From positions 32,462,101-32,526,100 of the forward strand of contig OX638371.1 in NCBI GenBank assembly GCA_951812925.1: DNA of 64,000 bases, written 5' to 3'. The position numbers were made by a program, and so were the translations under genes. Shown one piece after another: positions 22,038 through 33,749 of this stretch. The notes under the pieces were generated by a model. The model was not told where the DNA came from. It did not search any database and saw nothing but the letters and a program-made list of their open reading frames with translations. Within the stretch, counting starts at the first letter, position 1; each line of letters begins with the position of its first letter. This DNA is from Calliopum simillimum. Its lineage: Eukaryota; Arthropoda; Insecta; Diptera; Lauxaniidae.

Positions 22038-22570
22038 CTAAGCTTCTTAAGTGCATATACTATGGGATTTTTCATTCTAAACTAGAATATGGTTTAACAT
22101 GTTGGGGAGGTACACATAGTAATAAAATGAACCCGATTTTAATATCACAAAAACATGCTATTCGTTTAATCTGTAATAGTTCCCGTCGTGTGAGTAGTTT
22201 TCCTCTGTTTCTTTATTTAAATATCCTGCCTCTCAAGCACTTGTTTTACTTTAAAATATTAAAAGTATTTTTTTTAAGATCCGGTCATTTGCTGAGTCGA
22301 AGTTCAAATAATTACAGTTTAAGGGGTAATACTCTAAATTTAGTCACAATTCCACAGCATAATTCACAGTTATTTCTTAGTTTTTATACAGTAGTTGCTC
22401 CAAGACTTTTTAATAGTTTACCTATCGAAATTAGAACTATCCGCATTAAGTCAATTTTCCTAAAGAGGGTGAAATCATGGATTATAGTGCTATTGATGCT
22501 CTTGTTTCAATTATTCATTAATTTGTTTTGTAATGTTTTTAGTTTCAAAATTCCACTAACTATCTATTGA
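22038..22570 (+). pseudogene. LINE reverse transcriptase, C-terminal part
   Basis: This continues the frame broken at 20729: TKLLKCIYYGIFHSKLEYGL, TCWGG, QKHAIRLICNSSRRVSS, LFYFKILKVF and VAPRLFNSLPIEIR. This conserved tail follows the thumb in CR1/L2/Jockey-type ORF2 proteins. It stops at TGA 22568-22570 in what seems the natural position. Confidence 0.85.
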
Positions 22571-22874
22571 TTAATTTATTTATTTATATATTGTAACTGC
22601 TTATTTATATTTATTAATCTGTATACATATTCCAAAAAAAAAAAAAAAAGATTTTACATTTTTGAACCATATTATTAAAATTTTATTATTAATAAGTTAT
22701 TTATTTATTTATTTAATAATTTACAAACCACTTTCGTCACTAGTTCCTGTGAACTACAGATTGTGGTTTTTTTCATTATAATATTTAAAGCTTTTATGTA
22801 ATTGTTATTTTTAAGATTATAATGTAAATAATGGAAAAGAAATAAATGATTTACTACTACTACTACTACTATTA
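22571..22874 (+). repeat. LINE 3' untranslated region ending in a TAC microsatellite
   Basis: An A run at 22635-22649 is followed by 200 bases of AT-rich sequence, an AATAAATGATT stretch and then (TAC)n at 22852-22872. Short tandem tails instead of poly(A) are usual for CR1/L2/I-like LINEs, so the true 3' end is probably the TAC repeat. Confidence 0.6.
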
Positions 22875-22888
22875 AGGAATACCTGATT

Positions 22889-23558
22889 CCAGAACGTCTG
22901 AGAAAAAAGATTTCAAGGTCATATGGAGGTCAAAATGGTCATGTGTCGTTTAGTGATAAATTCGCTACAATTCTGAAACTAATTTTTTATCATTGAATCC
23001 TTAGTTCTAAAAAAGAATATGTGATCAAAAAGGGTCTCTCGGGCCTAGTTTCGGAGATATAGCCATCGGAAGATACGGATATATCTTCTATGAAAACCGC
23101 TATAAGTCGAGAACCACTAGTTGGATTTCAAAAATATTGGTGTCATATGAAAGGTATTTTGTTGTTGTTGGTGTTGTTGGTGTTGTTGATGTATTTGTTG
23201 TTGTAATTGAAAAATTTCTCAAAATTTCAAAAAGGTTATATCTCCAAAACTATGAATCCAATTGAAAATATTTTATTTTATTGAAATTACCTTTCATATG
23301 ACTTAAATTTTTTTCAAATCCATCCAGGGGTTCCCAACTTATAGCGGTTTTCATAGAAAATATATCCGGATCTTCCGATGGCCACATCTCCGAAACTAGG
23401 CCCGAGATACCCTTTTTGATCACATATTCTTTTTAAGGACAAGGAACTCAATGATAAAAAATTAGTTTCAGAGTTTTAGCGAATTTATCACTAAACGACG
23501 CATGAACCCCATTTTGACCTCCATATGACCTTGAAATTTTTTTTCTCAGACGTTCTGG
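22889..23558. mobile_element. Fold-back element, 670 bp
   Basis: CCAGAACGTCTGAGAAAAAA at 22889 is mirrored by TTTTTTCTCAGACGTTCTGG ending at 23558. Arms of about 250 bp include TTCAAGGTCATATGGAGGTC and a GTTTAGTGATAAATTCGC block. The centre carries a TTGTTG(G/T)TGTTG triplet array at 23161-23205. No coding sequence. Confidence 0.8.
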
Positions 23559-24548
23559 AAAAAAACGGACTCCGGATTAGGATTCAGGACGTCAAAGTCC
23601 CTAGGAAACACATAGTCTGGTCAAAACGCCATGACATTTTTTTATTTTGTAAACCTGTGTTATTTTTTTCGAGCTTTAATTTGCTGACATTAGGGTGATA
23701 GGAACTGAGATTTGGTGGATAAATACTAAAATGGGGTACGGCGCACAGTGGTATTTTTGGGGAAAAAAGGAGAGCTCCAATAACGATGAAATTTCGTATG
23801 TTTAATAAGATATAGCTAGTTAAGAAATATTCCAAAAACGGGCGTGATACGACAACGAACACTCCTACCTCCTCCTATAGAAAATTTACTAAAATTTCTT
23901 ACAAAAAAAAAAAAAATTCTAAAAAATGAAAATAGCCATTTTCGATGCATTTACCAATGCTGAAATCAAATCCGGACTCAAAATTACTCTATCACATATG
24001 GTTTCCCAATATCCCAATCTGAAAGCTAAGAAAACACAATTTTTCAGGTTATATAACAAAGGCTCAACAAATTTTTTTTGCTATTTGCTAAAATAAATTG
24101 TATAGAACTATTCTTTGTCACAAAACTTTGTCATAAAAACAATTTCGTGTGTCCTTTAAATAACCTCAAAAATATTTTTTTTTGAACTCATACTTAGATT
24201 AATATACATATGTATCTCAAAAATCATATGTCACAGAGCAATTCTGAGTCCGGATTTGAATTAAGCATTGAGAAATACATCGGAATTCAATTTTTTAAAT
24301 CGTTTTTTGACCTCTTTTTAAAACCGCATAAATCTAACGTATTTTTTTTCCAAATTTAATAACAAACAAAATGAGCCATATTCGATCAAAGTCGGTGCGT
24401 GTTCAACAAAATTAGGTATTTTCAACTAGTTTGCAACTCGCATTGATTATCACATGACCTTTTTTAGAAAATTGATGAATTCAGTAAATTACTTTTAATT
24501 TGTCGAACTTTTTTTTACTTAGATTGAAAGAATAGTTTCCCACCTTTT
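23559..24548. other. No gene seen
   Basis: AT-rich. A short piece near 23960-24015 (ACTCTATCACATATGGTTTC) resembles one near 36100-36130, so a dispersed repeat is present. No coding sense. Confidence 0.4.
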
Positions 24549-24551
24549 ATA

Positions 24552-24881
24552 GTACGAAGAAGTAGCTAGACGTAGGCAACTTAGTAATTTTCCAAGGAAA
24601 ATTGCAAACGCTGCATTTCAAAGAGCCATTTTAATTAATAGATATCTTTTAAACCATTTATGTGATCCAAATAATTTTTCTAATTTTTCTCAATTTTGGC
24701 TCAATTTTTCGAAGCAAAAATTTGGCTTTTTAGAAAAAGTTTTAGTGAAGTTTAAATCCAATTGTTACAAATACAGTTTAAGGAAGAAGATTAGAGATGC
24801 TGATAAAAGTAAGCTACACTACTTCTTGGATGAACGCGATATATCAGAAAATAGCGTTCTCTGCACTTTAAATCAAAGATA
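24552..24881 (+). CDS. Exon-like open segment of 109 codons, product unknown
   Basis: TTTCCCACCTTTTATAG just before 24552 is a good acceptor, and an in-frame stop lies inside it, so the frame can open only after splicing. The translation starts YEEVARRRQLSNFPRKIANA, has AILINRYLLNHLCDPNN and QFWLNFSKQKFGFLEKVLVK, and stops at TAA 24879-24881. It has no ATG near its start. Residue composition is protein-like (basic, with regular hydrophobics) but I do not recognise the family; a last exon of a host gene or of a TE are both possible. Confidence 0.35.
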
Positions 24882-26729
24882 ACTCACATCTAAGATGTGA
24901 TAGAAAAAAACTGTTGTGGAATCAGTGACCTTGAATTAGTCAAAAAGATTAAATAGCAATTGAGGTACTTTTTGCATTTTGTAGATTGTATGAAACAGTG
25001 CACTGTGAGTCGCCACGAGCTTGCGTCACATCCGAATCGTCAGTTTTTTGAATGTAAGCTTCTCCAGGGATCACTTAACATCCTCTCTGAATATCTAAAT
25101 ACTAAAGTAAATACAATTTGCTGTACATACTTGATTTTTGTTGCTTACTATGATTTAAAAAAATTGCTTAAAATCAGATTTTTTATAAAATTCATTTGGT
25201 TAACCAGCAACAACAGGATGTAAATTCGCATCTGCAACTTCATTGTCATCGAAACCTTCAGTTCAATAGCGGAAGTAAATGCAAACCATAAAAGATCGAT
25301 TACCATTAACGCAGTCAGCAACAGATGCAGGTTTTTCTGTTTTTTTTTACAAATTTTTTCTTTCAGCAACGACAGAGCATAACCAATAATGAATGGATGG
25401 TCAAAAATCAGACAAAAAATTATCATATCTGATAAAGCACAGAACAGTGCAGTGCAGTGCAGCCGAGAAATTAACATCTGCTGGAAATATTAAACATAAA
25501 AACCCTTTTTAAACAGCGCGTTCAATTTACAGATGAAAAAAAAAAAAAAAAACCCGAACTTACAAACTGCCCCGAGTCAGCGCTAAAATGAGTGTGGAGT
25601 GAAAAAAACGACTACTTTTGATTTATGCCACAGGTTGCAAATCGAGGTATTTTATTTTTATTTTTTTGTAGTCCTTCGAACACCCTGATTGAAAGGATGA
25701 AAACAAGAAGTAATGCAAAAAATTCGTATTGATTTTAACTGTATTCGTATCACCTGGACAAGTCGGATTATTACGGCCAGATGAAGAGTTTTATGTATCC
25801 TGTAAATCGTAAAGCAACAACAACTTTTCAAAGCCAACAAAAAGAACCAAAAAAATTAAAAAATTCAGTATAAAATTGCAGAGGTAAAAATCCATTGTTT
25901 TTGAACAGGATATTTACAAGATAAGATTTAACTGCTGGTATGCGATACGATCTGCGTTAAACAAAAGTTCTGAAAATGTTAAAATGCGGGTGATTTAAAT
26001 GGATTTAATTAATCTTTTTTGTCGCATATTGTGGCAATTTTTGGGACTTTTTTAAACAAGTAACGATTTTACCTTTTGATGAACCATTTATTTGAAATTA
26101 AAATACAGAACAGAAATTAAGATTAACTTTAATATTTACCCCTATACTGAAAATTTTACTTTTGCAAATTCAAAAAAGTTGGTTTTGTCAATAGTGTCAA
26201 TACCCATCATCATTCATGCCCCGCTCAAATTTCAATCGAGTTCTCTTCTAAAAAGTATGTTCTTGACATTCTTCTTAGTTTTTTGACAAAATTTTTGCTG
26301 CATTTTGGAATTGACACATAAAAATTTGATTTTCCAGCACTTTTTATGAAATACAGGACAAATACAGGACACCTTCTTAAATACAGAACATTTTTGTGTA
26401 TTATATTAAAAAATAAATAATATCCTAAGTAAAATATCCACTATTTTCTCCCCTCAAAAAAAAAAAAAGTTTTTAAAAATCATAAAAAATTAAATTTTTA
26501 ACTCATGAAAGTCACGATTTCTTTCCATTTTCTACTGTATAGAGAATTTCACTTCAGTCGACAACTGTCTTCTCAGACAGTATGGACGATTAAAAAATTC
26601 TGCCATGTAATTAAGCAAGTGAGGTCATCAAATATTTAAAAAGCATTTAATGAACTGATACATGTTTCATTAGGGGTGTTTTAGTGCACGAATTTTGAAT
26701 TTTGATACTTGACACCCCTCAATTTTGTG
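24882..26729. other. No gene seen
   Basis: AT-rich with poly(A) runs. GCAGTGCAGTGCAGTGCAG at 25444 is a small tandem repeat. The open frames here are in low-complexity sequence and carry no motif. Confidence 0.4.
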
Positions 26730-28123
26730 AGGTTGAAAAAAAAAAATGAGTTTGCAAAAAAAATTTTGGGGGTGGGGTGAGGGTAAGGGTCGGCGCATCG
26801 CGGTCAAAGATGAGAGAAAAGGAGAAACAATTTACTTACAACCCTACAAGAGGGGCCACCTCTAGAGGGTTCAAATGTATGACCGACCCACATTATTTTT
26901 TCTCCCCCAACATTTTTACCAAGCATACCTACCTCTTATCTCTAACCCCTAAGGCAGCTTCCATACAAAATTGACATTTTTAGGAAATCGACCCCCATAA
27001 CTCCCAGGGTGCTCCTAGAAGCGTCAAATGTATGACCGGCCCCTAATATTTTTTCCTTCCCAACATTTTTTCCCACCGTACTTACCCTCTATCTCTAGCT
27101 CTTTAGGGGGCACCCATACAAAACTGACGTCCTAGACATAAAAAATATGGAAAGGAAATCGTCAAATAGGCCCATAACTGCCCAGGAGTCTCTCCTAGAG
27201 GAGTAAAATATATGAACGACCCCCATTATTACCCCTCCAAAGTTTCACTGCTTACCTACCCCCTATTTCCAATCCTTAAGGGGGCTCCCATACAAAGAAA
27301 CGTTTTTTTTTAAAACTGCCTCCACTGCCCTAACTGGACCATGGGTACCCTTAGAAGGGTCAAATGTATGACCGACCCCCATTATTTCTAGGAAAATTTA
27401 TATAAAAAAAAATTGTATAGCAGCCCGTTTCAGGGTTGAAAATAGGGGGGTATGTATGTGGGAGAAAAATATAGGTCGCGAAAAAATAATGGGGGTCGGT
27501 CATACATTTAACCCTTCTAGGAGAACCCGTATGCCAGTGGGGGCACTTTATGTAAAAACAGGAACTTTGTATGGGAGCCCTCTTAAGGATTGGAAATAAG
27601 GGGTAGGTATGCTGAGAAAAAACTTTGGAGGGGGGCTAACGGGGGTCGGTCACATATTTGACTCCTCTAAGAGTGACTTCTGTGCAGTTATGGGCCTATT
27701 TGACGATTTCCTTTCCATATTTTTCATGTCTATGACATCTATTTTGTATGGGAGTCCCCTAAAGAGTCAGAGATACAGGGCAAGTATGTTGGGAAAAATT
27801 CTGGGGAAGGCCAGTCACACATTTGACCCTTCTAGGAGCACCCAGGAAGTGATGGGGGTCGATTTCCTAAAAATGTCAATTCTGTATGGGAGCCCCAATA
27901 GGAGTTAGAGATAGGGGTAATAATGCATGGTAAAAATGTTGGGGGGAAAAATAATGTGGGTCGGTCATATATTTGACCCCTCTAGAGGTTACCCCTAAAC
28001 ATTTGTAGGGCTGTATGTAAATTTTTTCTCTTTTTCTCTCGCCTTTAACCTCGATGCGCCAACCTTTACCCTCACCCCACCCCCAAAATTTTTTTTGCAA
28101 ACTCATTTTTTTTTTTTCAACCT
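26730..28123. mobile_element. Fold-back element with tandem repeats in its arms, 1394 bp
   Basis: AGGTTGAAAAA...GGGGGTGGGGTGAGGGTAA at the left is mirrored by TTACCCTCACCCCACCCCC...CAACCT at the right; the axis is near 27426. Each arm contains about four diverged repeats of 150-170 bp marked by TCAAATGTATGACCGACCCC (left) or GGGGTCGGTCATACATTTGA (right) next to CATACAAA and CCTCTAGAGG-like sequence. No transposase. Confidence 0.8.
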
Positions 28124-28149
28124 TTCAGGCATTTTTTATTTTTTTCAAA

Positions 28150-28740
28150 ATGGACAGCGAAATAAAAGTACGTGAATAATTAAAACTTTTCAAAAAAATC
28201 CATTGTGGAATTTCAAAAAATAGCAACAGATCTCAAGGTTCATCGTCACACTGTTTTAAAAGCCATTAAACAGTATAAAGAAGACTTAAACATTGCACAA
28301 AAACCTGGATCATGAAGATGGGCAGAACTAAAACTAATGCTGGGTTAAAGTCGTATAAAGTTCAGAAAGTTCCAGATCGCAATGCGGTAAAGAATTTAGA
28401 AGCCAAAAATCGAGCTAAAAAATTGAGGTCTAATTTTATAAAAAAATTTACTGTGTGATGGATGAGGCAATCATTGTTTTGGCAGACATTTGACAACTTC
28501 CGGGTCAAGATTTTTATGTGGCTGATGGACGAGGAAATATTCAGGAACAATACCACACAAAAAATCAAACAAAATTCTCTAAATTTGCAGTTGTGGCAAA
28601 ACAAGACATCAGGAACGATAAATACAGAAATGTGTATTAAGGAGTGCCTTCAAAAACGGTTTTTGCCTTTCCTAAGACAGCAAAGAGTGCCTAAATATTT
28701 CTGACTCTAATTAGCATCATGCCACTAAGGAAAAAATGCC
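28150..28740 (+). pseudogene. Tc1-like transposase remnant, copy 1
   Basis: ATG at 28150 begins MDSEIKVRE, then broken frames carry HCGI, KTNAGLKSYKVQKVPDRN, FVMWLMDEEIF-like and TINTEMCIKECLQKRFLPFL. This is the order of a Tc1-type transposase: N-terminal helix-turn-helix, linker KSYK.QK.P.R, first catalytic region MDEE, and the following strand. The gap with copy 2 shows a deletion of the middle. Similar residues (INQEIYIKKCLQKRLLPFLR) occur in the minus-strand Tc1 at 60 kb. No terminal repeats found for this copy; its 5' side is replaced by the fold-back. Confidence 0.65.
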
Positions 28741-29151
28741 CTTGAGTGCTATGCAAATAATTATGTAAATTTTGCACCACGGGAGGCAAAAAGATTCTCT
28801 TAAACAGTTATTGCGTATTGCCACAGACATGTTTAAAACACAAAAACTCGATTATATACAACAAAATATTCACTGATTTCTTATTTGTCCCGCAAGTTAC
28901 AACAGTCATCCCCGTGAGTCACAAAATCAAAATGTTATATTTTCTGTATCATAATAACAGGTTTATATATAAAACTCTTCAGTTGTAGACACATAATTTG
29001 TCAATTGCAATTTTAAAAAAATTTCATGAAACAGCACTAGTTTGGCTAAAATTCTTTCTTAAGTTAATAAATGTAGGAGAGCTTTCCGTTTCATATCTCG
29101 CAAGTCACACTTATTAAAACAACAATTTAATACATAAAACATTAGCTTTTT
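28741..29151. other. No gene seen
   Basis: AT-rich, without recognisable content. Confidence 0.4.
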
Positions 29152-29784
29152 ATACCCTAAACCCAGAGTATATTCACCTTGTACTTCCGTTTGTAACGCA
29201 GGGAAGGAGGAAAGTATATATATTCTTGATCAGCGCTACCTCCTGAGTCGATATAGCAATGTCCGTCTGTCTGGCTGGCTGGCTGTGTGTTGAAATACAC
29301 TTTTTGGGAAAACTGGGCAAGATAATTCAATGAAATTTGGTACACTACCTTCGTCAAAGTTAGCTAGGGGGATTGAAAACGAGCAAAATCGGTCAACGGA
29401 CACGCCTACGGCCCATACAAAAAATATATTCAAAATGCATTTTTAGGAGTATTTTTCACGACAATGCAACCAAAATACATATAAATACTACAAATTGTAA
29501 GCGCAAGTTCTGAAAAAGAAACTGAGCGAATTCGGACAAGAGGGCGTGGCACCTCCCATATAAGCAAAAGTTTCAAAATGCTATACTGAGAGAGTTTTTT
29601 AAGATAATCCAACCAAATTTTACTCAAATACTAAAGACTATAAATGCACGCTCTAAGCTAAAACTAAACGAACTCGGACTAGAGGGCGTGGCACCTCCCA
29701 TATGAGCAATATTTTCAAAACACTGCAGTGTAGGGTATTTATTTTTTGGCCAGGCTAAAAGTTACATTCGTTCTTTAGTTTTGT
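29152..29784 (+). mobile_element. mini-me-type repeat, copy 1
   Basis: It begins TATACCCTAAACCCAGAGTA, has TATATATTCTTGATCAGCG, GAGTCGATATAGC, then GTCCGTCTGTCTGGCTGGC, and ends with GTAGGGTATTTATTTTTTGG. The layout (TA run, conserved core, GTCY tetranucleotides) is that of dipteran mini-me elements, which have been linked to Helentrons. The 3' half repeats GGCGTGGCACCTCCCATAT twice. Confidence 0.7.
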
Positions 29785-30835
29785 TTCAAGACTGTTTTCA
29801 CAGTTTTAAGGCTTAAAATAACTTAGTTACAAATAAAGATTTGTCATATTCTAAAGTCAAATATCCCGTGAGTCACAATGGAATAACTCATATGCATAAA
29901 TATAATTCTAGCCAAAGTGATATTATTTTTAATGGTTACATATACTACAGCAATAAGTGGTATTAATATGTAGCTGTGAATTTCTAAGAACGAAATCAAT
30001 AATATCAGTAATGCTTTACATATTAACAAAGGTGGCAAAGAACTTCTTGAAGCCGTAAAAACAAAGCTGAAGAACAACAAACAAAAGAGCGGCATTATTG
30101 AGTATGTGAACATATTGGGACATATTTGAAAATGTAACAACGGCTGTCAAACGACCATAAAATCGAAAAATCAAAGGTTTCTTTTGTGACCAACACAATA
30201 AAACAAACGAAAAGGACACAAAGACCACGTAAGAGCAAAAAGTCATTTAACATTCGTTAAAGAAAAATTACATGTCGTTTGTGGAGCAATTACAATTTCC
30301 AGGTGATGTTGCAATACTTGAAGAAGGCGTGCACTAATTGTAAGTCATTTTGGATTCTTTGATATATTGCAGAAAATTCTTTGGAAATCATTATTGAATT
30401 GCATGGGTGTAAATTAAGTATCAGTAAAATGTATTGACCACTACATTTCATCTGTTTGGTCTATCGACTGTAACTATTGGTAAATTATTGCATTTTATCG
30501 TGCATCTTCCTATACGATTGTTAGTTACACATTTTTTTCTCTTTTGGGAACAAATAAATGGTTAAACAATGGCTGGATGCATCGAATGGCGCTTCAGTTC
30601 AAACACCTTGACATTAGTTACGCTGTTAAGTTGTAAATCATCTCCACTAAAGGTAAATACATTTTTTAGGTAGCTGATGGACAGTGTGGAAAAAAGATGT
30701 GATGATAAAAGTGTCTTTGTTCTATTGTGTGAGAAGTAGCGGTTGGTATCTTTGATATCGAGTGGTAAGTTAATGAAGTTTGAATTTCAGTGAACGTTCA
30801 GTAAACAATTTTTGTACAGTTCATACTTCTGAATT
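29785..30835. other. No gene seen
   Basis: AT-rich. A minus-strand frame at 29844-30140 is rich in hydrophobic residues but has no recognisable motif and is probably chance. Confidence 0.4.
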
Positions 30836-31690
30836 TATAAAGAGTGTGTCGAAAAAAACTTGTACACACTTTTTCAGCCATAACTGTGTCCAAGGAAAAA
30901 TTTTTTTTTTTTTTTTTGAATCACGTTAGCTTTTAAAAATATACATATAAGATATTATATTTATTCAAATTATTCATTTTCAATTGTTATTTCTTTCAAA
31001 ATGGACAGCGAAATAAAAGTACGTAAAAAAATAATTTAAACTTTTCAAAAAAAACTCCATCCATTGTGGACTTCTAAAAAAAAATAGCAACAGATCTCAA
31101 GGTTCATCGTCACACTGTTTCAAAAGCCATTAAATAGAATAAAGAAGACTTAACCATTGCACGAAAACCTGGATCAGGAAGAAAAAAAGGTCCAAAAATA
31201 TAGGTAAGGCAAAATATGTCGAACAACTCTTTTGAAGAGTTCCGAACACTTTTGTCAGCTCGTGTAGTTAAATGCTTTGATTCTTTTGTGTGCAGAACCA
31301 AAGCTAATGCTGGGCTGAAGTCATATAAAGTTCAGAAAGTTCCAGATCGCAATACGGTATAGAATTTAGAAGCAAAAAATCGAGCGCTCGTGAAGAGGGA
31401 ATTAAAGAACACAGGAAAGTTATCCCAGGACATGTCTGACTTCAAGCGTAAATAGACCGCCTCCCCAAAAAAGGTAATGGAAACAACTATAAAATCGTTA
31501 ATGACAGGATTCCCGGGAAAGGTGGATAGATTTATAAATTCCGATTAATATTCCAATATTTTAAAGTTTAATGAATTTCTATAATATACATACTCATAAA
31601 TTCTCATGTTTTTTAGAATTTTTAAATTGAACGGTTTAAGTTTTATTTGACTTTAAGCGTGTTTAAATTTTTTTCGATACACTCTTTATA
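30836..31690 (+). mobile_element. Tc1-like element, copy 2, with both ends
   Basis: TATAAAGAGTGTGTCGAAAA at the left and TTTTTCGATACACTCTTTATA at the right are inverted repeats that include TA. The element is 855 bp, shorter than the usual 1.3-1.6 kb, so part of the coding region is missing. Its transposase start is the same as in copy 1. Confidence 0.7.
31001..31460 (+). pseudogene. Tc1-like transposase N-terminal remnant, copy 2
   Basis: MDSEIKVRK is followed by IATDLKVHRHTVSKAIK and KEDLTIARKPGSGRKKG, a bipartite helix-turn-helix DNA-binding region ending in a basic GRKKG hook. After about 95 bases that look like an inserted intron or scrap (GGTAAGG...TGTGTGCAG), the frame continues AGLKSYKVQKVPDRNTV, a stop, and NLEAKNRA. 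The catalytic domain is absent. Confidence 0.65.
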
Positions 31691-32777
31691 TTTGGAAAGT
31701 TCTAAATAAAATACAGGTTGTCCCAAAAGAAAGTTTATATTTCCTTAGCTTCCTGCGTGAACGCAACGAATTCAAGGGGCACGGGTGGCATGTCAATCGG
31801 TAGCCTGACTTTTGTGCCGCGTCTAGATTCTACTAGATTAATATGAATAAAGAAAGTGTCAATTTGATTCTATTTGGATCCATACAATCCAGACCACGAA
31901 ACTTCTGAATTGAATACCTATCTATTTTAATCTATTTGAATCTAATGGATTGAAATGGATTTGAAAAATAAAAAATTAACTTATTATTCGAGCAATGATT
32001 TCACTTTATAATGGCATTTACTTGATGTTTATAAAATGCAATAACAAAAACGGTTTAAATAAACTTAAATAATTGCAGTTGGATTAAAATGGATAAGACT
32101 CGATTGACATTGATCGCGCTTTTTTTTTCTAAGTTCGTTCTTGGATTGAAAAGGACTCAAATGCATTGAAGCTGGACTTTATTCCTGTGAGAAATACCAC
32201 AATCCCAGTAACCCACAATATTGTTTATGCCCAAATATTCTCTCCTCGATGATCATAAATCAGCAAAATCTAGATATTGCAGGAAGTACCTTGTTGGGTT
32301 AAAAATGGACTTAACTGGATTTCATTTTCATCAAAATCTGTATTCGAGTAATATTAAAATCAAAATATCAAAATTTTTAGTGGTTAAAAAGTGTGCGTGG
32401 CACTTTTCCGATTTCTAATAGAAAAAGTGGGCGTGGCACTTTTCCGATTTCTAATAGAAAATCTATTTTAATCTATTTCAGTCTAATGGATTGAAGTGGA
32501 TTTGAAAAATAAAAAACAACTTATTATTCGAGCAATGTTTTCACTTTAAAAATGGCATTTACTTGATGTTTATAAAGTGCAGTAACAAAAAAGGTTTACA
32601 TTAACTTAAATAATTGCAGTTGGATTGAAATGAATTAGACTGGATATTTTAATACAGATGAATTTACACAACAATTCAAAGAAGCCACAAATAGAAACAT
32701 TGATAAATAAGATATATCCTTGAAATAAAGAAAGTAGAGACCCCATACGGTGCTATGTCGCTGTGTCGCAGGGTGCC
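31691..32777. repeat. Duplicated segment of about 190 bp, plus a 36-bp tandem pair
   Basis: The sequence from TCTAATGGATTGAAATGGAT near 31938 to about 32110 recurs from TCTAATGGATTGAAGTGGAT near 32480 to 32650, both containing TTATTCGAGCAATG and CATTTACTTGATGTTTATAA. Between them GGCGTGGCACTTTTCCGATT is present twice (near 32394 and 32431). No coding sense; the pair could be two copies of a short interspersed repeat. Confidence 0.6.
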
Positions 32778-32781
32778 TTCG

Positions 32782-33415
<634 letters not shown>

Positions 33416-33749
33416 TTGATTATTGAAAAAGAAACTTGCACGCTTCTTTGCTTTCCTGACGAAAGTAAACAAATAAATGACATAAATGTTAACAAAACTT
33501 CAAATTATCAAAGTTTAGAGGTGCCACATGTTTGAAAATAGCCAAAATCGGTAGCCATGCTCGGATTTATTAGAAGATATTAATTAAATTACGTTGGAAG
33601 TAGATACATTTTTGTAAGGTAAATCACGCGATATGTGGAAAAATATAGAGCTAAGTCTCAAAAAAGCCGTAAATCGCGTCATAAATCTTTGGTGTAAACA
33701 TAGTATTATGCCACAAAGGTTAAAAATTTTGTGATATTTATGCACGATA

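Noticed and set aside
25148..25477. 109-codon hydrophobic minus-strand ORF
   Set aside because: Composition is that expected from AT-rich DNA; no ordered membrane pattern or motif.
29844..30246. Two overlapping hydrophobic minus-strand ORFs
   Set aside because: Overlap in different frames and lack any recognisable domain.
31938..32650. LTR pair of a small retrotransposon
   Set aside because: The 190-bp direct repeats are spaced only 540 bases apart, lack TG...CA ends and enclose no primer site or coding sequence.
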